NCBI RefSeq assembly: GCF_000770675.1
Contig: NZ_AVBG01000011.1
Span: forward strand, 1-64,000
DNA: 64,000 bases
Direction: 5' to 3'
From: Pontibacillus chungwhensis BH030062
GTDB lineage: Bacteria > Bacillota > Bacilli > Bacillales > BH030062
The position numbers and the translations under genes are program-made. Positions 1 to 8,902 of this stretch are shown here, piece after piece. Positions within the stretch are counted from its first letter, which is position 1. Each line of letters opens with the position of its first letter. The notes below the pieces were generated by a model that made no database searches, was not told the origin of the DNA, and saw only the letters and a list, made by a program, of their open reading frames with translations.

Positions 1-58
1 CGGCTGAGGAGACTCACCAGCTCCCCACAGGAAAGCGAGTGGTTTCCAGTCCCACCTT
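1..58 (-). repeat. Partial palindromic dispersed repeat at the left edge
   Basis: Read on the minus strand this matches the left half of the element at 21822-21948: AAGGTGG, then CCACTCGCTTTCC, a GAGCTGG segment and a CTCCTC segment. The copy is cut by the window edge. It is followed by a conserved tail (76-100) that also accompanies other copies. Confidence 0.6.
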
Positions 59-75
59 ACACACAATTAGAGCTA

Positions 76-100
76 ACGGAAACATTCTCTCAGTTTCGAG
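76..100 (+). repeat. Conserved tail of the dispersed repeat
   Basis: A 25-bp stretch beginning ACGGAAACATTCTCTCAG is repeated with one mismatch at 3772-3796. A degenerate version lies at about 22185-22222, and an inverted remnant (AAGAATGTTTCC) at about 59311-59322. In each place it lies beside a palindromic repeat or its remnant. No gene is visible between 1 and 275. Confidence 0.5.
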
Positions 101-275
101 TCTTCAAGATTACTGCCCTATTTTTGAACAAACTGGTTAAATAACAACCTTAAACGGTAACAAAACCTTTCTAAGCAGAAGATCAAGCAACAGAAGTGTA
201 TGAAAAGGAGACTTGTTCATTTTCAGAATTCGGGTTAAAATGGGACTAGTATCGGGGACGAAGGAGGTCAATACT

Positions 276-428
276 ATGGCATCTAAAACTACACAAAAGA
301 AACAAACAGAATCTACACAGCAACGCAAACCATCAAAGCGTGAAAAGCGTCAAAAGTTTGTTGTGTACCTTATGATTGTAACGATGTTATTAACATCACT
401 ACTTGCTGGAGCAGGTATGTTCTTATAA
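276..428 (+). CDS. prli42: Stressosome-associated miniprotein Prli42
   Basis: A 50-residue protein with a lysine/arginine/glutamine-rich N-terminus (residues 1-27) and one membrane segment (about 28-49) of the pattern KFVVYLMIVTMLL..LLAGAGM, which matches the Prli42 miniproteins of Listeria and Bacillaceae. In Listeria, Prli42 anchors the stressosome (RsbR) to the membrane; that role here is by family only. The ATG at 276 is chosen because AAGGAGGT lies 7 bases upstream; an in-frame ATG at 213 has no such site. The basic N-terminal tail is longer than in the roughly 31-residue Listeria protein. A terminator follows directly. Confidence 0.75.
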   Translation: MASKTTQKKQTESTQQRKPSKREKRQKFVVYLMIVTMLLTSLLAGAGMFL

Positions 429-442
429 TGAATGGATCGAAA

Positions 443-480
443 AAAAGCATTTGGCTATTGAAGCCAAATGCTTTTCTTTT
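443..480. terminator. Bidirectional rho-independent terminator
   Basis: A 14-bp stem AAAAGCATTTGGCT with a 5-base loop, followed by a T-rich run on both strands. It separates the convergent prli42 and yyaL genes. Confidence 0.9.
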
Positions 481-484
481 TTTC

Positions 485-2557
485 TTATGCTTTTATATGG
501 CGGATCGCTTCTGCGACTTCTGTAGTAGGAGGCATACAAGAAAAGTTTTCGCAGATATAGGCAGTCGAACGATTATGAATTTTTTTATAATCTGCTGTGA
601 AAGGTGCAAGGCTTGCAAGTCTTTCTACAGAATCACCAACGAGATAAGTCAATTCAGGGTGGAAATCTTCTTGAAGAGAACGCAGTAGTTCATTCATTCC
701 GTCATCCCCTTCACTTTTAAGGACCACAACTTCTTTAGCGCTACTTTGAATAAGCAAATACGTCTGCAAAAAGTACGCATGCCCATCTGAATACTTCACT
801 AAGTCATCTGTGAAGGAAGCAATTGTATGATTTACAACTTCTTCTTTCCTAACATCACCAGTTAATCTTGCTAATCGCAAAAGCTGTAAGGAAGCTACAC
901 TATTCCCAGAAGGCACCGCTCCATCCGCAGCTTCTTTAGGACGGGTTATAAGCTGTTCATGATCGGTACCATATAGATAGAAACCTCCCTGATCTGCATC
1001 TAAAAATAAAGCCATCATTTGCTCACTAAGTATATTCGCCTTTTGTAAATAGTCAAGGTTAAAACTTGCTTCATACATTTCGATATATGCCCATAATAAA
1101 TACGCATAATCATCAATTAGCCCTAAATGTTTCACTTCACCATCTCGATATCGCACCATAAGGCGGCCATCTACAAATAGGTGCCGTTCTATAAATTGTA
1201 GGGATTGTTTCGCTTCTTCAAAATAGGTTTTGTTTCCAAACACTCTAGAAGCTTTTGCAAGAGCTGTAATCATCATTCCATTCCAGGAGGTGATAATTTT
1301 ATCATCTTTAAATGGACGAACCCTCGCCTCTCTTGCCTCAAATAACTTCTCCCTCCCAACTTCAAGTGACTCCCGAAGCCTTTTTTCTTCTAAGCCATTT
1401 CGTAATGCATAGGATTTGAGGTCAAGTTGAAGCAAATTCGGAATACTTTTCCCTTCAAAGTTCCCTTGTTCTTTAATGTCATATACGTCACAAAACAATT
1501 CCCCCAGATGTTGTCCAAGGATTTCTGTTACTTCATTAGGAGTCCAAACATAAAACTTTCCTTCCACACCTTCTGAATCCGCGTCCTCAGCAGAGTAAAA
1601 GCCTCCCTCTGCATGCTTTAATTCACGAAGAACATAAGAAATAACTTCTTGTGCTATCTTTTTGAAACGCTCTTCTTTAGTTACTTGATAGGCTTCTGTA
1701 TACGTAATCGCAAGAAGAGCTTGATCATAAAGCATTTTCTCAAAGTGCGGCACTAAAAATTTCTCATCAACACTGTACCGGGAAAATCCGTATCCAATAT
1801 GGTCATATATTCCTCCAGCCGCAAGTCCATCCAGGGTTTTCTCAACCATACTAAGAGCCTTTTCTTCTCCAGAATATCGATAGTAACGTAACAAATACAT
1901 TAGTGTGTGGGGTCTTGGGAATTTTGGAGCACTACCAAAACCTCCATATGTCTCATCGTAGTTATTATGGAAGGCCTCATAGGTTTGGTGAAGGACGTCT
2001 TTTGTTAAAACTGTGGTATTTTCCATATTAAACGCCTGGTCGAGTGCATTTTGTACATTATTCTCAATGTTTTTCACTTTGTCAGGCTGCTCTTTAAAGT
2101 TGTGATAGAGCTGCAAGATCACATCGCGAAAACCCGGCATCCCGTACCTGCTCTCTTTTGGAAAATATGTACCAGAATAAAAAGGGACCTGTTCAGGGGT
2201 GAGGAACACGTTAAGAGGCCATCCGCCCATCCCGTTCATCATATGACAAACAGTCATATAGATTGAATCCAGATCTGGTCGCTCCTCCCGATCTACCTTT
2301 ATCGATACAAAGCGCTCATTTAAAAGCTTTGCTACCTTCTCGTCTTCAAAGGATTCTCGTTCCATTACGTGGCACCAATGACAAGTCGAATACCCAATGC
2401 TTAGAAAGATCGGCTTCCCTTCTAAATTTGCTTTTTGAAAGGCTTCTTCTCCCCATGGGTACCAATCAACAGGATTGTATGCGTGCTGAAGCAAATAAGG
2501 GGATTTCTCATGAATTAACCGATTAGGCTTTTTATGTAAAGATTCATAGTGATCCAT
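485..2557 (-). CDS. yyaL: Thioredoxin domain-containing protein, YyaL/SPATA20 family
   Basis: About 690 residues, the usual full length of this family (DUF255 thioredoxin-like domain plus a six-hairpin glycosidase-like C-terminal region). The N-terminal motif CHWCHVM is at residues 59-65, preceded by NPVDWYPWG and followed by [10 protein letters not shown], all hallmarks of the family. The substrate is not established; it is a predicted cytoplasmic redox or sugar-binding protein. The ATG at 2557 is preferred over the one at 2575 because GAGGTG lies 10 bases upstream of it. It is a single-gene unit ending at the shared terminator. Confidence 0.9.
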   Translation of the reverse strand: MDHYESLHKKPNRLIHEKSPYLLQHAYNPVDWYPWGEEAFQKANLEGKPIFLSIGYSTCHWCHVMERESFEDEKVAKLLNERFVSIKVDREERPDLDSIYMTVCHMMNGMGGWPLNVFLTPEQVPFYSGTYFPKESRYGMPGFRDVILQLYHNFKEQPDKVKNIENNVQNALDQAFNMENTTVLTKDVLHQTYEAFHNNYDETYGGFGSAPKFPRPHTLMYLLRYYRYSGEEKALSMVEKTLDGLAAGGIYDHIGYGFSRYSVDEKFLVPHFEKMLYDQALLAITYTEAYQVTKEERFKKIAQEVISYVLRELKHAEGGFYSAEDADSEGVEGKFYVWTPNEVTEILGQHLGELFCDVYDIKEQGNFEGKSIPNLLQLDLKSYALRNGLEEKRLRESLEVGREKLFEAREARVRPFKDDKIITSWNGMMITALAKASRVFGNKTYFEEAKQSLQFIERHLFVDGRLMVRYRDGEVKHLGLIDDYAYLLWAYIEMYEASFNLDYLQKANILSEQMMALFLDADQGGFYLYGTDHEQLITRPKEAADGAVPSGNSVASLQLLRLARLTGDVRKEEVVNHTIASFTDDLVKYSDGHAYFLQTYLLIQSSAKEVVVLKSEGDDGMNELLRSLQEDFHPELTYLVGDSVERLASLAPFTADYKKIHNRSTAYICENFSCMPPTTEVAEAIRHIKA

Positions 2558-2722
2558 TATTTTCTTACACCTCATTATTTTGGTTTATGCATGCCACTAT
2601 AACATATCTTAAAGGAGATAAAGGTAGAATTTGTAGAGATTTGAATTGTTATTCCCCTCATAAAGCATCTCTTTATTGAAACACTAAGTAAGGAGAACCA
2701 CTCTTAAAGAGAGGATGTTTCG

Positions 2723-3049
2723 ATGAAGAACAATCAATGGTGGTCCATGTTTAATACAAAAAAACAACCCATGTGGATGGGACTGTTTGGTAAACGAAAA
2801 AGAAGCCGTGGCCCGATGGTGATGTCTGTCTTAGGTGTAATGGCTACAATGGTTAGCGCTGCCTTTTATGGTATCGCGCGCGGTCGCCAGGATGAAGGCA
2901 CGAATCAAAATGAACCGATGCGTAAATATGCTGGTAAGATTCAGGAGTATATGAAGCGTGCTGACTCCCGCCCTTCAGGAGCTGCGTTCGCGGAATTTGC
3001 TGATGAGATTATGCCAGATGCCAATAAAAAACCTGAAGAAAAAAAGTAA
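2723..3049 (+). CDS. Small membrane-anchored protein of unknown function
   Basis: 108 residues. A tryptophan/methionine-rich basic N-terminus (residues 1-30) leads to one hydrophobic segment (about 32-52), then a charged tail ending KKPEEKK. AGAGAGG precedes the ATG at 2723. Not recognised as any named family, but start, ribosome site and terminator are all in place, and it is divergent from yyaL. Confidence 0.7.
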   Translation: MKNNQWWSMFNTKKQPMWMGLFGKRKRSRGPMVMSVLGVMATMVSAAFYGIARGRQDEGTNQNEPMRKYAGKIQEYMKRADSRPSGAAFAEFADEIMPDANKKPEEKK

Positions 3050-3055
3050 AAAAGC

Positions 3056-3086
3056 GGGCGACTCTTATGAGTCGTCCACCTTTATT
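3056..3086 (+). terminator. Rho-independent terminator
   Basis: Stem GGGCGACTC / GAGTCGTCC with a 4-base loop and a T-rich tail, just after the stop of the 2723-3049 gene. Confidence 0.75.
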
Positions 3087-3147
3087 TAAATGAATCTCTA
3101 AACATTAAGAAAGGCTTATACCTATTTGCTCACTTAAAGCAGTTACA

Positions 3148-3621
3148 TTAGATGAGTCTTTTCTTCATCACAAGATCAGTCGTTTCATACCCCATTTTTT
3201 TATAGAGTCCAAGGGCTATTTTATTATGAGCGAAGACGTGTAGCCCAATTTGGCTAATCTCCAACGATTCAGCATATACCTCTAATGCTTTCATAGTGGC
3301 CGTACCGTATCCTTTTCCTTGTTCTTCTTCGTGCAGTTTTATATCATAAATAAATATGTGCGCTTCTTCAAGACGATGCTGACGATGAAGCCAGATCATG
3401 CCAACCTCGTTTCGATCCTCATTGACGATCGTAAATAAATCGTGATCATTCGTATCAAGATCATTTGGCAAAAGCGTCTCAAATTGCTCTTGTGCATTAA
3501 TCAGGGCTTCTGACTCTGTCCAGTTCCCTGCTTTCACATGTTCCATAGCGTATTCACGTATTGAATCTGTATAATAACTTTCGAATGTTTCTTGTTTCAT
3601 TGGTATAAAGCGTACTTTCAT
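3148..3621 (-). CDS. GNAT family N-acetyltransferase
   Basis: 157 residues, the usual size of a single GNAT domain. The acetyl-CoA binding motif A is visible as QGKGYGT at about residue 101 following a beta strand (IFIYDIKLHEEE), then a C-terminal motif B region (HNKIALGLYKKMGYE). The acceptor is unknown. ATG 3621 is preferred to ATG 3627 because AAGGGGGT sits 7 bases upstream of the former and only 1 base from the latter. Monocistronic by layout. Confidence 0.88.
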   Translation of the reverse strand: MKVRFIPMKQETFESYYTDSIREYAMEHVKAGNWTESEALINAQEQFETLLPNDLDTNDHDLFTIVNEDRNEVGMIWLHRQHRLEEAHIFIYDIKLHEEEQGKGYGTATMKALEVYAESLEISQIGLHVFAHNKIALGLYKKMGYETTDLVMKKRLI

Positions 3622-3755
3622 TATCATACCCCCTTCACCTCACCTCAGTTTACCCTATGCCCATCACTGTTCATCGTATACCTGAGCTTTTAGAAAAGGC
3701 AAGTAGGAAGATTACTATCTTAGTCGAACTCTCCTTTTCTTTTTTAACCCCTGGC

Positions 3756-3800
3756 TAGGCCCACCTCAAGCACGGAAACATTCTCTCAGCTTCGAGTGTT
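3756..3800 (+). repeat. Remnant of the dispersed repeat and its tail
   Basis: CCCACCT is followed by the 25-bp tail ACGGAAACATTCTCTCAG.. seen at 76-100 (one mismatch). The palindromic half is not recognisable. The rest of 3622-3924 holds only this remnant and a terminator hairpin. Confidence 0.4.
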
Positions 3801-3851
3801 CCGCATAAGGTGCTTATTTGTAAAAATGAAATCTACATAACAGAGAAAATA

Positions 3852-3888
3852 AATAGAAGACAAAATCATTATGATTTCATCTTCTATT
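3852..3888 (-). terminator. Hairpin, probable terminator of the 3925-4197 gene
   Basis: Inverted repeat AATAGAAGA ... TCTTCTATT with additional inner pairing (AAAATCA / TGATTT), about 40 bases beyond the stop of the minus-strand gene. Confidence 0.5.
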
Positions 3889-3924
3889 CATTCGTAATTT
3901 TTATATTTTAATGAGTAAGCAACT

Positions 3925-4197
3925 CTACTGACTCGCATCCACCTTTACGATGTTCTCACGAATCATGGCAATTGAGATGATAAGGGCCACTAAGCTTAGG
4001 ATAAAAAAACCTGCGGCATAGGTTGGAATCCTTTCTTCTGGGAGTAAATCAGTAATCTCGATAAGAAAGAAATACACACCAATTCCATCCCCATCTATGT
4101 TTGTACCAAGAGACCATAGTTTCAAACCCTTACTAAATGATAGTAATGCAAGCAAAACTAAAATAGCCACACCTGACCAACGGCGAAGAAAATCCAT
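3925..4197 (-). CDS. Two-segment membrane protein of unknown function
   Basis: 90 residues with hydrophobic segments at about 8-22 and 60-79, joined by a 35-residue loop containing a GDGIG stretch. AGGGAGGGAGAGGTGT immediately precedes the ATG. Not recognised. It stands alone between a repeat remnant and spoIIP, which is divergent from it. Confidence 0.65.
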   Translation of the reverse strand: MDFLRRWSGVAILVLLALLSFSKGLKLWSLGTNIDGDGIGVYFFLIEITDLLPEERIPTYAAGFFILSLVALIISIAMIRENIVKVDASQ

Positions 4198-4446
4198 ACA
4201 CCTCTCCCTCCTTACTCACTTTTACTACACATACAACGTAAATCCTTCTAAAGGGAGGTTTTTATCCATTAAATGACAAAGGTTTTCATTAAATTACTTT
4301 TTTCGACAAACACCTATATTGCCCTCTTTCATCGTCTAACTCTCTATTTAACAATTCAATCTCTTTTAAAGATTGCTAGAAAACCTATTTTTATTTAATA
4401 TTCTTCTTCCCTCTCACATAAAGATAGAGTGAGGGAGGGGTCACGT

Positions 4447-5580
4447 TTGCAACGAATATCAAAAGCTTCTATACAATCAAAGGTAACTTTCATAAGTCGA
4501 TATCTAGTAATCTATGGGTTCCTATTTATTATGATCGCGATTATGACGGCTACCTCTTATAGCAAAACATTCTTATCATCTCAGACAATTGAAAATGCCT
4601 TAAAGTCGTTTCAAAGCACAGAAGTATTGTTGGCTGTAATGGGGAGAGAAATGCCCCCTCTTTTACAAGAATATGAAGAAGAGGTACCAGATCTATCTAC
4701 TTCTAAATTTGTAGTTGATGCTTTAACCGATATTCGTCTTGGAGATGCACGTAGTCTTCTTGGGCGGGAGATACCAGGGTTAGATGCGTACCATACAGAA
4801 ATCTTAATAGCCGGAGAGGGAACAGATTACACCACACTTCCATACGAGTCTCCACCGCCCGATGACTTCTTCTCAAGCGCTGAGGATAAAAAGGATACAT
4901 CACCTGAAGAAGATAAAGTACCAGAAGAAGCTTCTGTATTGATCTATCATACACATACGTGGGAAGCATTCTTACCAAACTTAAACGGAGCAACAAAACC
5001 TAATGAAGCTGTCAGTCACGACGAGACAAAGAATATAGTCAACGTCGGATCCATGCTGAAAGAAGAATTGCTAAAATACAATATTCAATCTCAGCATGTG
5101 AAGGATAACGTCGCAACCGAGTTGAAAGAAAGAAACTGGTCATATCCTGATTCTTACAAAGCTTCAAGAGAGATTGCCGCAGAAGCTTTAGCAAAAAATG
5201 ATAAAGTAGAATACATCTTCGACCTGCATCGTGATTCCGTTGACAAAGAGATCACGACAACAACAATAAACGGACAGCCCTATGCCCGGCTTTTCTTCAT
5301 TGTGGGTAAAGAGAACAAATTCTATGAGGAAAACCTTCGTTTTGTAACCGAGTTAAACAAGAAACTAAATAAAGAATACCCAAGCATCAGCCGAGGCGTC
5401 TTCCAGAAAAGTAAAGCTCAAGGAAATGGACTCTATAATCAAGATTTATCTGAGAAAGCTTTGCTAATTGAGATCGGTGGCTACGCGAACAACAATGAAG
5501 AAATTCGAAACACCGTTGCAGCTTTCGCAAAAGTGTTTAGTAAAATGTATGAAGGTGACATGGAAGTAAATGCTCAATAA
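4447..5580 (+). CDS. spoIIP: Stage II sporulation protein P, peptidoglycan amidase/endopeptidase
   Basis: About 377 residues. SpoIIP works with SpoIID and SpoIIM in the septal membrane to digest peptidoglycan during forespore engulfment. An N-terminal membrane anchor (about residues 17-40) precedes an extracellular SpoIIP domain with the motifs IYHTHTWEAF (His168 and His170), DLHRDS (about 258-263) and LIEIGGYANN near the C-terminus. A TTG start at 4447 is chosen because GAGGGAGGGG ends 6 bases upstream; a GTG at 4429 lies inside that Shine-Dalgarno region. In B. subtilis spoIIP follows gpr; here no gpr precedes it, so it is a stand-alone gene. Confidence 0.9.
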   Translation: MQRISKASIQSKVTFISRYLVIYGFLFIMIAIMTATSYSKTFLSSQTIENALKSFQSTEVLLAVMGREMPPLLQEYEEEVPDLSTSKFVVDALTDIRLGDARSLLGREIPGLDAYHTEILIAGEGTDYTTLPYESPPPDDFFSSAEDKKDTSPEEDKVPEEASVLIYHTHTWEAFLPNLNGATKPNEAVSHDETKNIVNVGSMLKEELLKYNIQSQHVKDNVATELKERNWSYPDSYKASREIAAEALAKNDKVEYIFDLHRDSVDKEITTTTINGQPYARLFFIVGKENKFYEENLRFVTELNKKLNKEYPSISRGVFQKSKAQGNGLYNQDLSEKALLIEIGGYANNNEEIRNTVAAFAKVFSKMYEGDMEVNAQ

Positions 5581-5716
5581 ACCTTGGCTCATTTGGTTTT
5601 TATGGGCTGCCTTATCCACACTCGCTTCCTTCTTCATTTTTCACTGGATGATAACGGTTGCATGCTTTGTTGCAGGACTTTCGATAACTGTGGTTACGTT
5701 GTTTCATGAGTTTTGA
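5570..5716 (+). CDS. Candidate 48-residue membrane miniprotein overlapping spoIIP
   Basis: An ATG at 5570 overlaps the last codons of spoIIP (stop 5578-5580) and opens a 48-codon frame made of two hydrophobic stretches around a central HWM, ending FHEF. GAAGGTG lies 12 bases upstream, a little far. A terminator starts right after its stop, so the spoIIP transcript would include it. Its hydrophobicity, overlap and clean end argue for a real gene, perhaps translationally coupled to spoIIP; I do not recognise a family. Confidence 0.45.
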   Translation: MLNKPWLIWFLWAALSTLASFFIFHWMITVACFVAGLSITVVTLFHEF

Positions 5717-5718
5717 GA

Positions 5719-5752
5719 GAAGAACTGAGCCTTTTAGCTCAGTTCTTTTCTG
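5719..5752 (+). terminator. Rho-independent terminator of the spoIIP unit
   Basis: Stem AGAACTGAGC / GCTCAGTTCT with a 6-base loop followed by TTTTC. Confidence 0.85.
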
Positions 5753-5816
5753 TTAGTTAGGCAGAGCTTAAGTCGATCTTCGGATACTTTTGTGCTTCCA
5801 TATACTTCTTTACACA

Positions 5817-5852
5817 GAAAAGGCACCTTTCGCCCAAAAAAGTGCCTTTTTA
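5817..5852 (-). terminator. Terminator of the 5853-6449 lipoprotein gene
   Basis: Minus-strand hairpin AAAAAGGCAC / GTGCCTTTTC directly after the stop codon. Confidence 0.75.
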
Positions 5853-6449
5853 TTAATGATTTATATCCTCTTTGTCTTTTATCTCAACACTCATAACAAT
5901 AGCAAAATCTTCCTCTTTAATTACTTCCGGAAGTTTAGTAGGATCTCCCATCCCACCACTACTTATAGAATTATCGCCAGATGCTACCCAATAGGCGACA
6001 TAAGCTTCTTCTCCTTTTACTAGCGTGTGTTTCTCTGATAGCCCACCGTAAGTGGACATCCCAAGGTCCTCTGGTATAGTAGCCTTACTACCCCCAAGGC
6101 CATTTCCATCTCCCATATAAAGATGGGCTAGTTCCTCATCTTTCAACATTGCAAACGATAAAAGGTCATCTTCATATGTAGTTTTCAGTGCACCAAACAT
6201 TTTACTACCGCCTTTTAGAAATTCACCATCTTTATAATAGGTAAATGTCGTAACAAGGTCTTCCCCTTCCCCTAAACTGCCATTCATTTCGAAGTATTTT
6301 GTATAGCTAATTCCTGTAGCTGATACAAGTTTTTTCTCGCGATCGGTTAACTCAATCGGTTTAATTGTTACATCTTCATTTCCTTTTTCCTCTTCCGCAC
6401 AGGCTGCTAGTATAACGAAAAGGAAAAGAAATAATATCATTCGTTTCAC
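5853..6449 (-). CDS. Predicted lipoprotein of unknown function
   Basis: 198 residues. A short signal peptide ends in the lipobox VILAAC, with Cys17 as the lipidated residue. The mature part is charged (EEEKGNED..) and soluble. No family is recognised. It is monocistronic, convergent with the spoIIP unit. Confidence 0.75.
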   Translation of the reverse strand: MKRMILFLFLFVILAACAEEEKGNEDVTIKPIELTDREKKLVSATGISYTKYFEMNGSLGEGEDLVTTFTYYKDGEFLKGGSKMFGALKTTYEDDLLSFAMLKDEELAHLYMGDGNGLGGSKATIPEDLGMSTYGGLSEKHTLVKGEEAYVAYWVASGDNSISSGGMGDPTKLPEVIKEEDFAIVMSVEIKDKEDINH

Positions 6450-6640
6450 CTTTTCACCCCTTCATTCAGAGTAATGTGTATAGGTTTGCACATAAAAGGG
6501 AACAACCCTAATTTAAGATACTACCCTTACCATTTAACCCCACATTATCGTACCACAATTAACCAAAAACGATATCGCCCAAAAAGGATTTTTTCAATTT
6601 TCTAGAAATGGTAGATTAAGAACTTAAAAGGAGCGATTAA

Positions 6641-7024
6641 ATGAAAACAACTAAAAGCCCCATCCATAACAGCATAAACACCATGTTTGTGCCCGTAAGT
6701 GACCTACAAACTTCCGCCAGATGGTACTCTGATCTACTAGGTCAGGAATGTAACCCTTCTGAAGTAGAGGAACCAGTCTACAACATGAAGATTGATCACT
6801 ACACTGGAGTCCTACTCGATGCCGGACCTCCCGGAGAGAAACAAAAAGTAACTCCCTAAGCTCACCCTCTATTCAACTTCCATACGGATGATATTAACGC
6901 TTCGTACCAATATGTAAAGGAATTAGGATATAGCATTACCTCTAACATCACACGTTTTGAAGACCTTTCTTTCTTTACAATTAAAGACCCCGATGGCAAT
7001 ATCATTATGATCTGTACAGGCTAG
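6641..7024 (+). pseudogene. VOC (glyoxalase/bleomycin resistance) family gene with an in-frame stop
   Basis: The frame from ATG 6641 (AAGGAG upstream) reads a typical VOC N-terminal half (TMFVPVSDLQTSARWYSDLLG) up to TAA at 6857-6859. The same frame continues without further stops to TAG at 7022-7024, giving the second half (HPLFNFHTDDI.., then the family's closing IKDPDGNIIMICTG). Total 127 codons, the normal size of one VOC module. A single base substitution to TAA would account for it, so this is most likely a recent nonsense pseudogene; a sequencing error or readthrough cannot be excluded from sequence alone. Confidence 0.75.
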
Positions 7025-7027
7025 TAT

Positions 7028-7177
7028 TCAAAAGCGAAAGTGCCTGTTTAGCAACGTATAGACTGGACTGAGCCGCAGTGAGGTCAAGGAAACACGATGA
7101 GCCTATGCGGATCGATGATGACTGATCGACCGGAGGTGAGGGAAGTCTACTAGTTGCTAGGCACTGGAGCTAGACGA
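7028..7177 (+). repeat. 150-bp structured dispersed repeat, complete copy
   Basis: Begins AAAAGCGAAAGTGCCTG and ends TAGGCACTGGAGCTAGACGA. The ends pair: AGTGCC (7039-7044) with GGCACT (7160-7165) and TAGCAAC (7049-7055) with GTTGCTA (7153-7159). It resembles small structured repeats I know from Bacillaceae genomes (bcr1-like); the exact family is not settled here. A second copy follows in tandem with a 150-bp period. Confidence 0.7.
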
Positions 7178-7289
7178 TCAAAAGCGAAAGTGCCTGTTTA
7201 GCAACGTATAGACTGGACTGAACCGTAGTGAGATCAAGGATACACGATGAGCCTATGCGAATCGATGTTGACTGATCGACCGGAAGTAA
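7178..7289 (+). repeat. Second, 3'-truncated copy of the 150-bp repeat
   Basis: Repeats 7028-7139 with about ten differences. It loses similarity after CCGGAAGT, where the terminator of the cysteine dioxygenase-like gene begins, so the 3' half of the closing stem is missing. Confidence 0.7.
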
Positions 7290-7293
7290 CGAA

Positions 7294-7324
7294 AAGGCTT
7301 AAGGAAGATTATCCTCAAGCCTTT
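7294..7324 (-). terminator. Terminator overlapping the stop of the cysteine dioxygenase-like gene
   Basis: Hairpin AAGGCTTAAGG / CCTCAAGCCTT. The TGA stop at 7315-7317 lies inside the stem. Confidence 0.65.
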
Positions 7325-7869
7325 AACTTTAATTCTTTTACACGTTGCCGCAAATCCTCCGGCCACCAAGCTCCACAATCTTCTGAGACAACACAAGCCG
7401 CGCACGCCTCCAAGTCATACACCATCATGTCTTTTATTGGAGGAGCATAGAGGTGTAAAGTAATTAACCCACTCTCGTTACGATCTTTCATAGTATGCAC
7501 CCCTTTAACAGGAGCGAACAGAAACTCTCCTGCATGTTTTTGTTCATCAAATAAAGCACGTGGAATCCGTCCGTCTTTAACCTCAAAAACCGTGTGCTTA
7601 GTCGTACCGTTTAGGACGTGTATCCACCCATAAGAATTACCGTGATCATGAGGGGCACATTGAAGGTTTGACCAGTTCATCACGAGCAGTTCCACCTCTT
7701 GGTTATGAAACAATACTTTTCTGTAATAAGGCTTCCCTTCAGGGTCCTTAAGATGCTCCTCTACATCATCCACTTTTGTATCAAGCTGCATAAGTGCATA
7801 CCTTAACTCTTCTTTTGAAGGTGATTTTAGTTTTCCGAGAACATCTTCTAAACGATGTTTCCATTCCAT
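7315..7869 (-). CDS. Cysteine dioxygenase family cupin protein
   Basis: 184 residues, usual size for bacterial cysteine dioxygenases such as B. subtilis YubC. These mononuclear non-haem iron enzymes convert L-cysteine and O2 to cysteine sulfinate in the cytoplasm. The three-histidine iron site is visible: CAPHDHGNSYGW gives His74 and His76, and KGVHTM gives His125. AGAGGAGGATATAGG precedes the ATG. It lies 1 bp downstream of an EamA-type exporter gene in the same orientation, so cysteine turnover and export of an amino acid or derivative may be linked (inference). Confidence 0.85.
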   Translation of the reverse strand: MEWKHRLEDVLGKLKSPSKEELRYALMQLDTKVDDVEEHLKDPEGKPYYRKVLFHNQEVELLVMNWSNLQCAPHDHGNSYGWIHVLNGTTKHTVFEVKDGRIPRALFDEQKHAGEFLFAPVKGVHTMKDRNESGLITLHLYAPPIKDMMVYDLEACAACVVSEDCGAWWPEDLRQRVKELKLKA

Positions 7870-7870
7870 C

Positions 7871-8785
7871 CTATATCCTCCTCTTTTTAAGTAATCTGAT
7901 TAGGTTCCACACTTGACCATTTACAAAGACGACGCCCACGATAATAATGACGCCTCCTGCTATACTTTGGAAAAAGATTTTTTCGTGAAGAAGCAAAACC
8001 GCTGCTATTAATGTAGCTAGTGGTTCTAAATACATAAACGCAGACGCTTGAGAGGCTTCAAGCACTTCATGTGCTTTTCCCCAATACCAATAAGCAATAC
8101 CTGAGACAAACACCCCAAGAAAAATAAGGTGCCCCCACTCTGTAGCAGATAAAAACGGTAAGCTCTGCCATCCTCGGCTTTTCACAAGAATGGGGACTGT
8201 TAGCAAAAAGGATAACGCACTCATATAAAACGTAATGACTAATGATGGTAAAGGTATGGGTAAGCGTTTGAGTAAAATACCATACACCGCCCAGTTCAAC
8301 GTACTAAGAAGCATGAGAAGATATCCAATATTTATGGCAAATTCTAACCCCTGTCCACTTCTTGAGGTCGTAATCAAGATTACCCCGGCTATAGCCGAAA
8401 CTATACCAATAGCTCTAGACAAGGTTACTTTCTCATGTAGAAAAACCATGGATAAAAAAACAGTAAACACAGGAGAAAATGAAATCATCCACCCTGCATG
8501 GGAAGCATCAATAGTTAATAGCGCTGTTGCTTGTATAATTTGGTGAACGAAGACTCCTAGTATTCCAAGCACAATTAGAGATGGAATAGACCTGAGGGAT
8601 AGTTTCATAGGATATCTCATTACGAGCAGCACACATAAAAGAAAGATTGCCCCTATCCCAAACCGAATGACCAGGACTGTGTAAGGGTCAAGTTTATCTA
8701 AAACAGCCTTTGTCGAGACAAAAGAAATGCCCCAAAACGTGATGGATAAAGTCGCATAAAAAGAGGCAGCAATTTTGGATGGCAT
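7871..8785 (-). CDS. EamA/DMT family transporter
   Basis: 304 residues with about ten membrane segments arranged as two repeated EamA modules (for example FWGISFVSTKAVL in the first and NWAVYGILLKRL in the second), the standard architecture of drug/metabolite exporters. Substrate unknown. GGGGAG precedes the ATG. First gene of a two-gene unit with the cysteine dioxygenase-like gene. Confidence 0.88.
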   Translation of the reverse strand: MPSKIAASFYATLSITFWGISFVSTKAVLDKLDPYTVLVIRFGIGAIFLLCVLLVMRYPMKLSLRSIPSLIVLGILGVFVHQIIQATALLTIDASHAGWMISFSPVFTVFLSMVFLHEKVTLSRAIGIVSAIAGVILITTSRSGQGLEFAINIGYLLMLLSTLNWAVYGILLKRLPIPLPSLVITFYMSALSFLLTVPILVKSRGWQSLPFLSATEWGHLIFLGVFVSGIAYWYWGKAHEVLEASQASAFMYLEPLATLIAAVLLLHEKIFFQSIAGGVIIIVGVVFVNGQVWNLIRLLKKRRI

Positions 8786-8873
8786 AAACGACGCTCCCCA
8801 TTTCGAAAGATCTTCTTTCTTTCATCCTATGCCTGTCCAAATGGTTCATGAAAGAATCATTTGGAAATTTTTA

Positions 8874-8902
8874 TTGAGAAGAAATGGTTGTTAACCTACA
8901 AT
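8874..8902 (+). promoter_or_regulatory. Predicted sigma-A promoter
   Basis: TTGAGA (8874-8879), 17-bp spacer, TACAAT (8897-8902), pointing to the methyltransferase gene at 9007. The resulting leader of about 95 bases contains an AGGAGG next to a tiny frame (ATG 8932 or GTG 8938, ending TGA 8953-8955). Confidence 0.6.

Noticed and set aside
4429-4446. GTG 4429 as spoIIP start
   Set aside because: It lies in the ribosome site itself; TTG 4447 has correct spacing.
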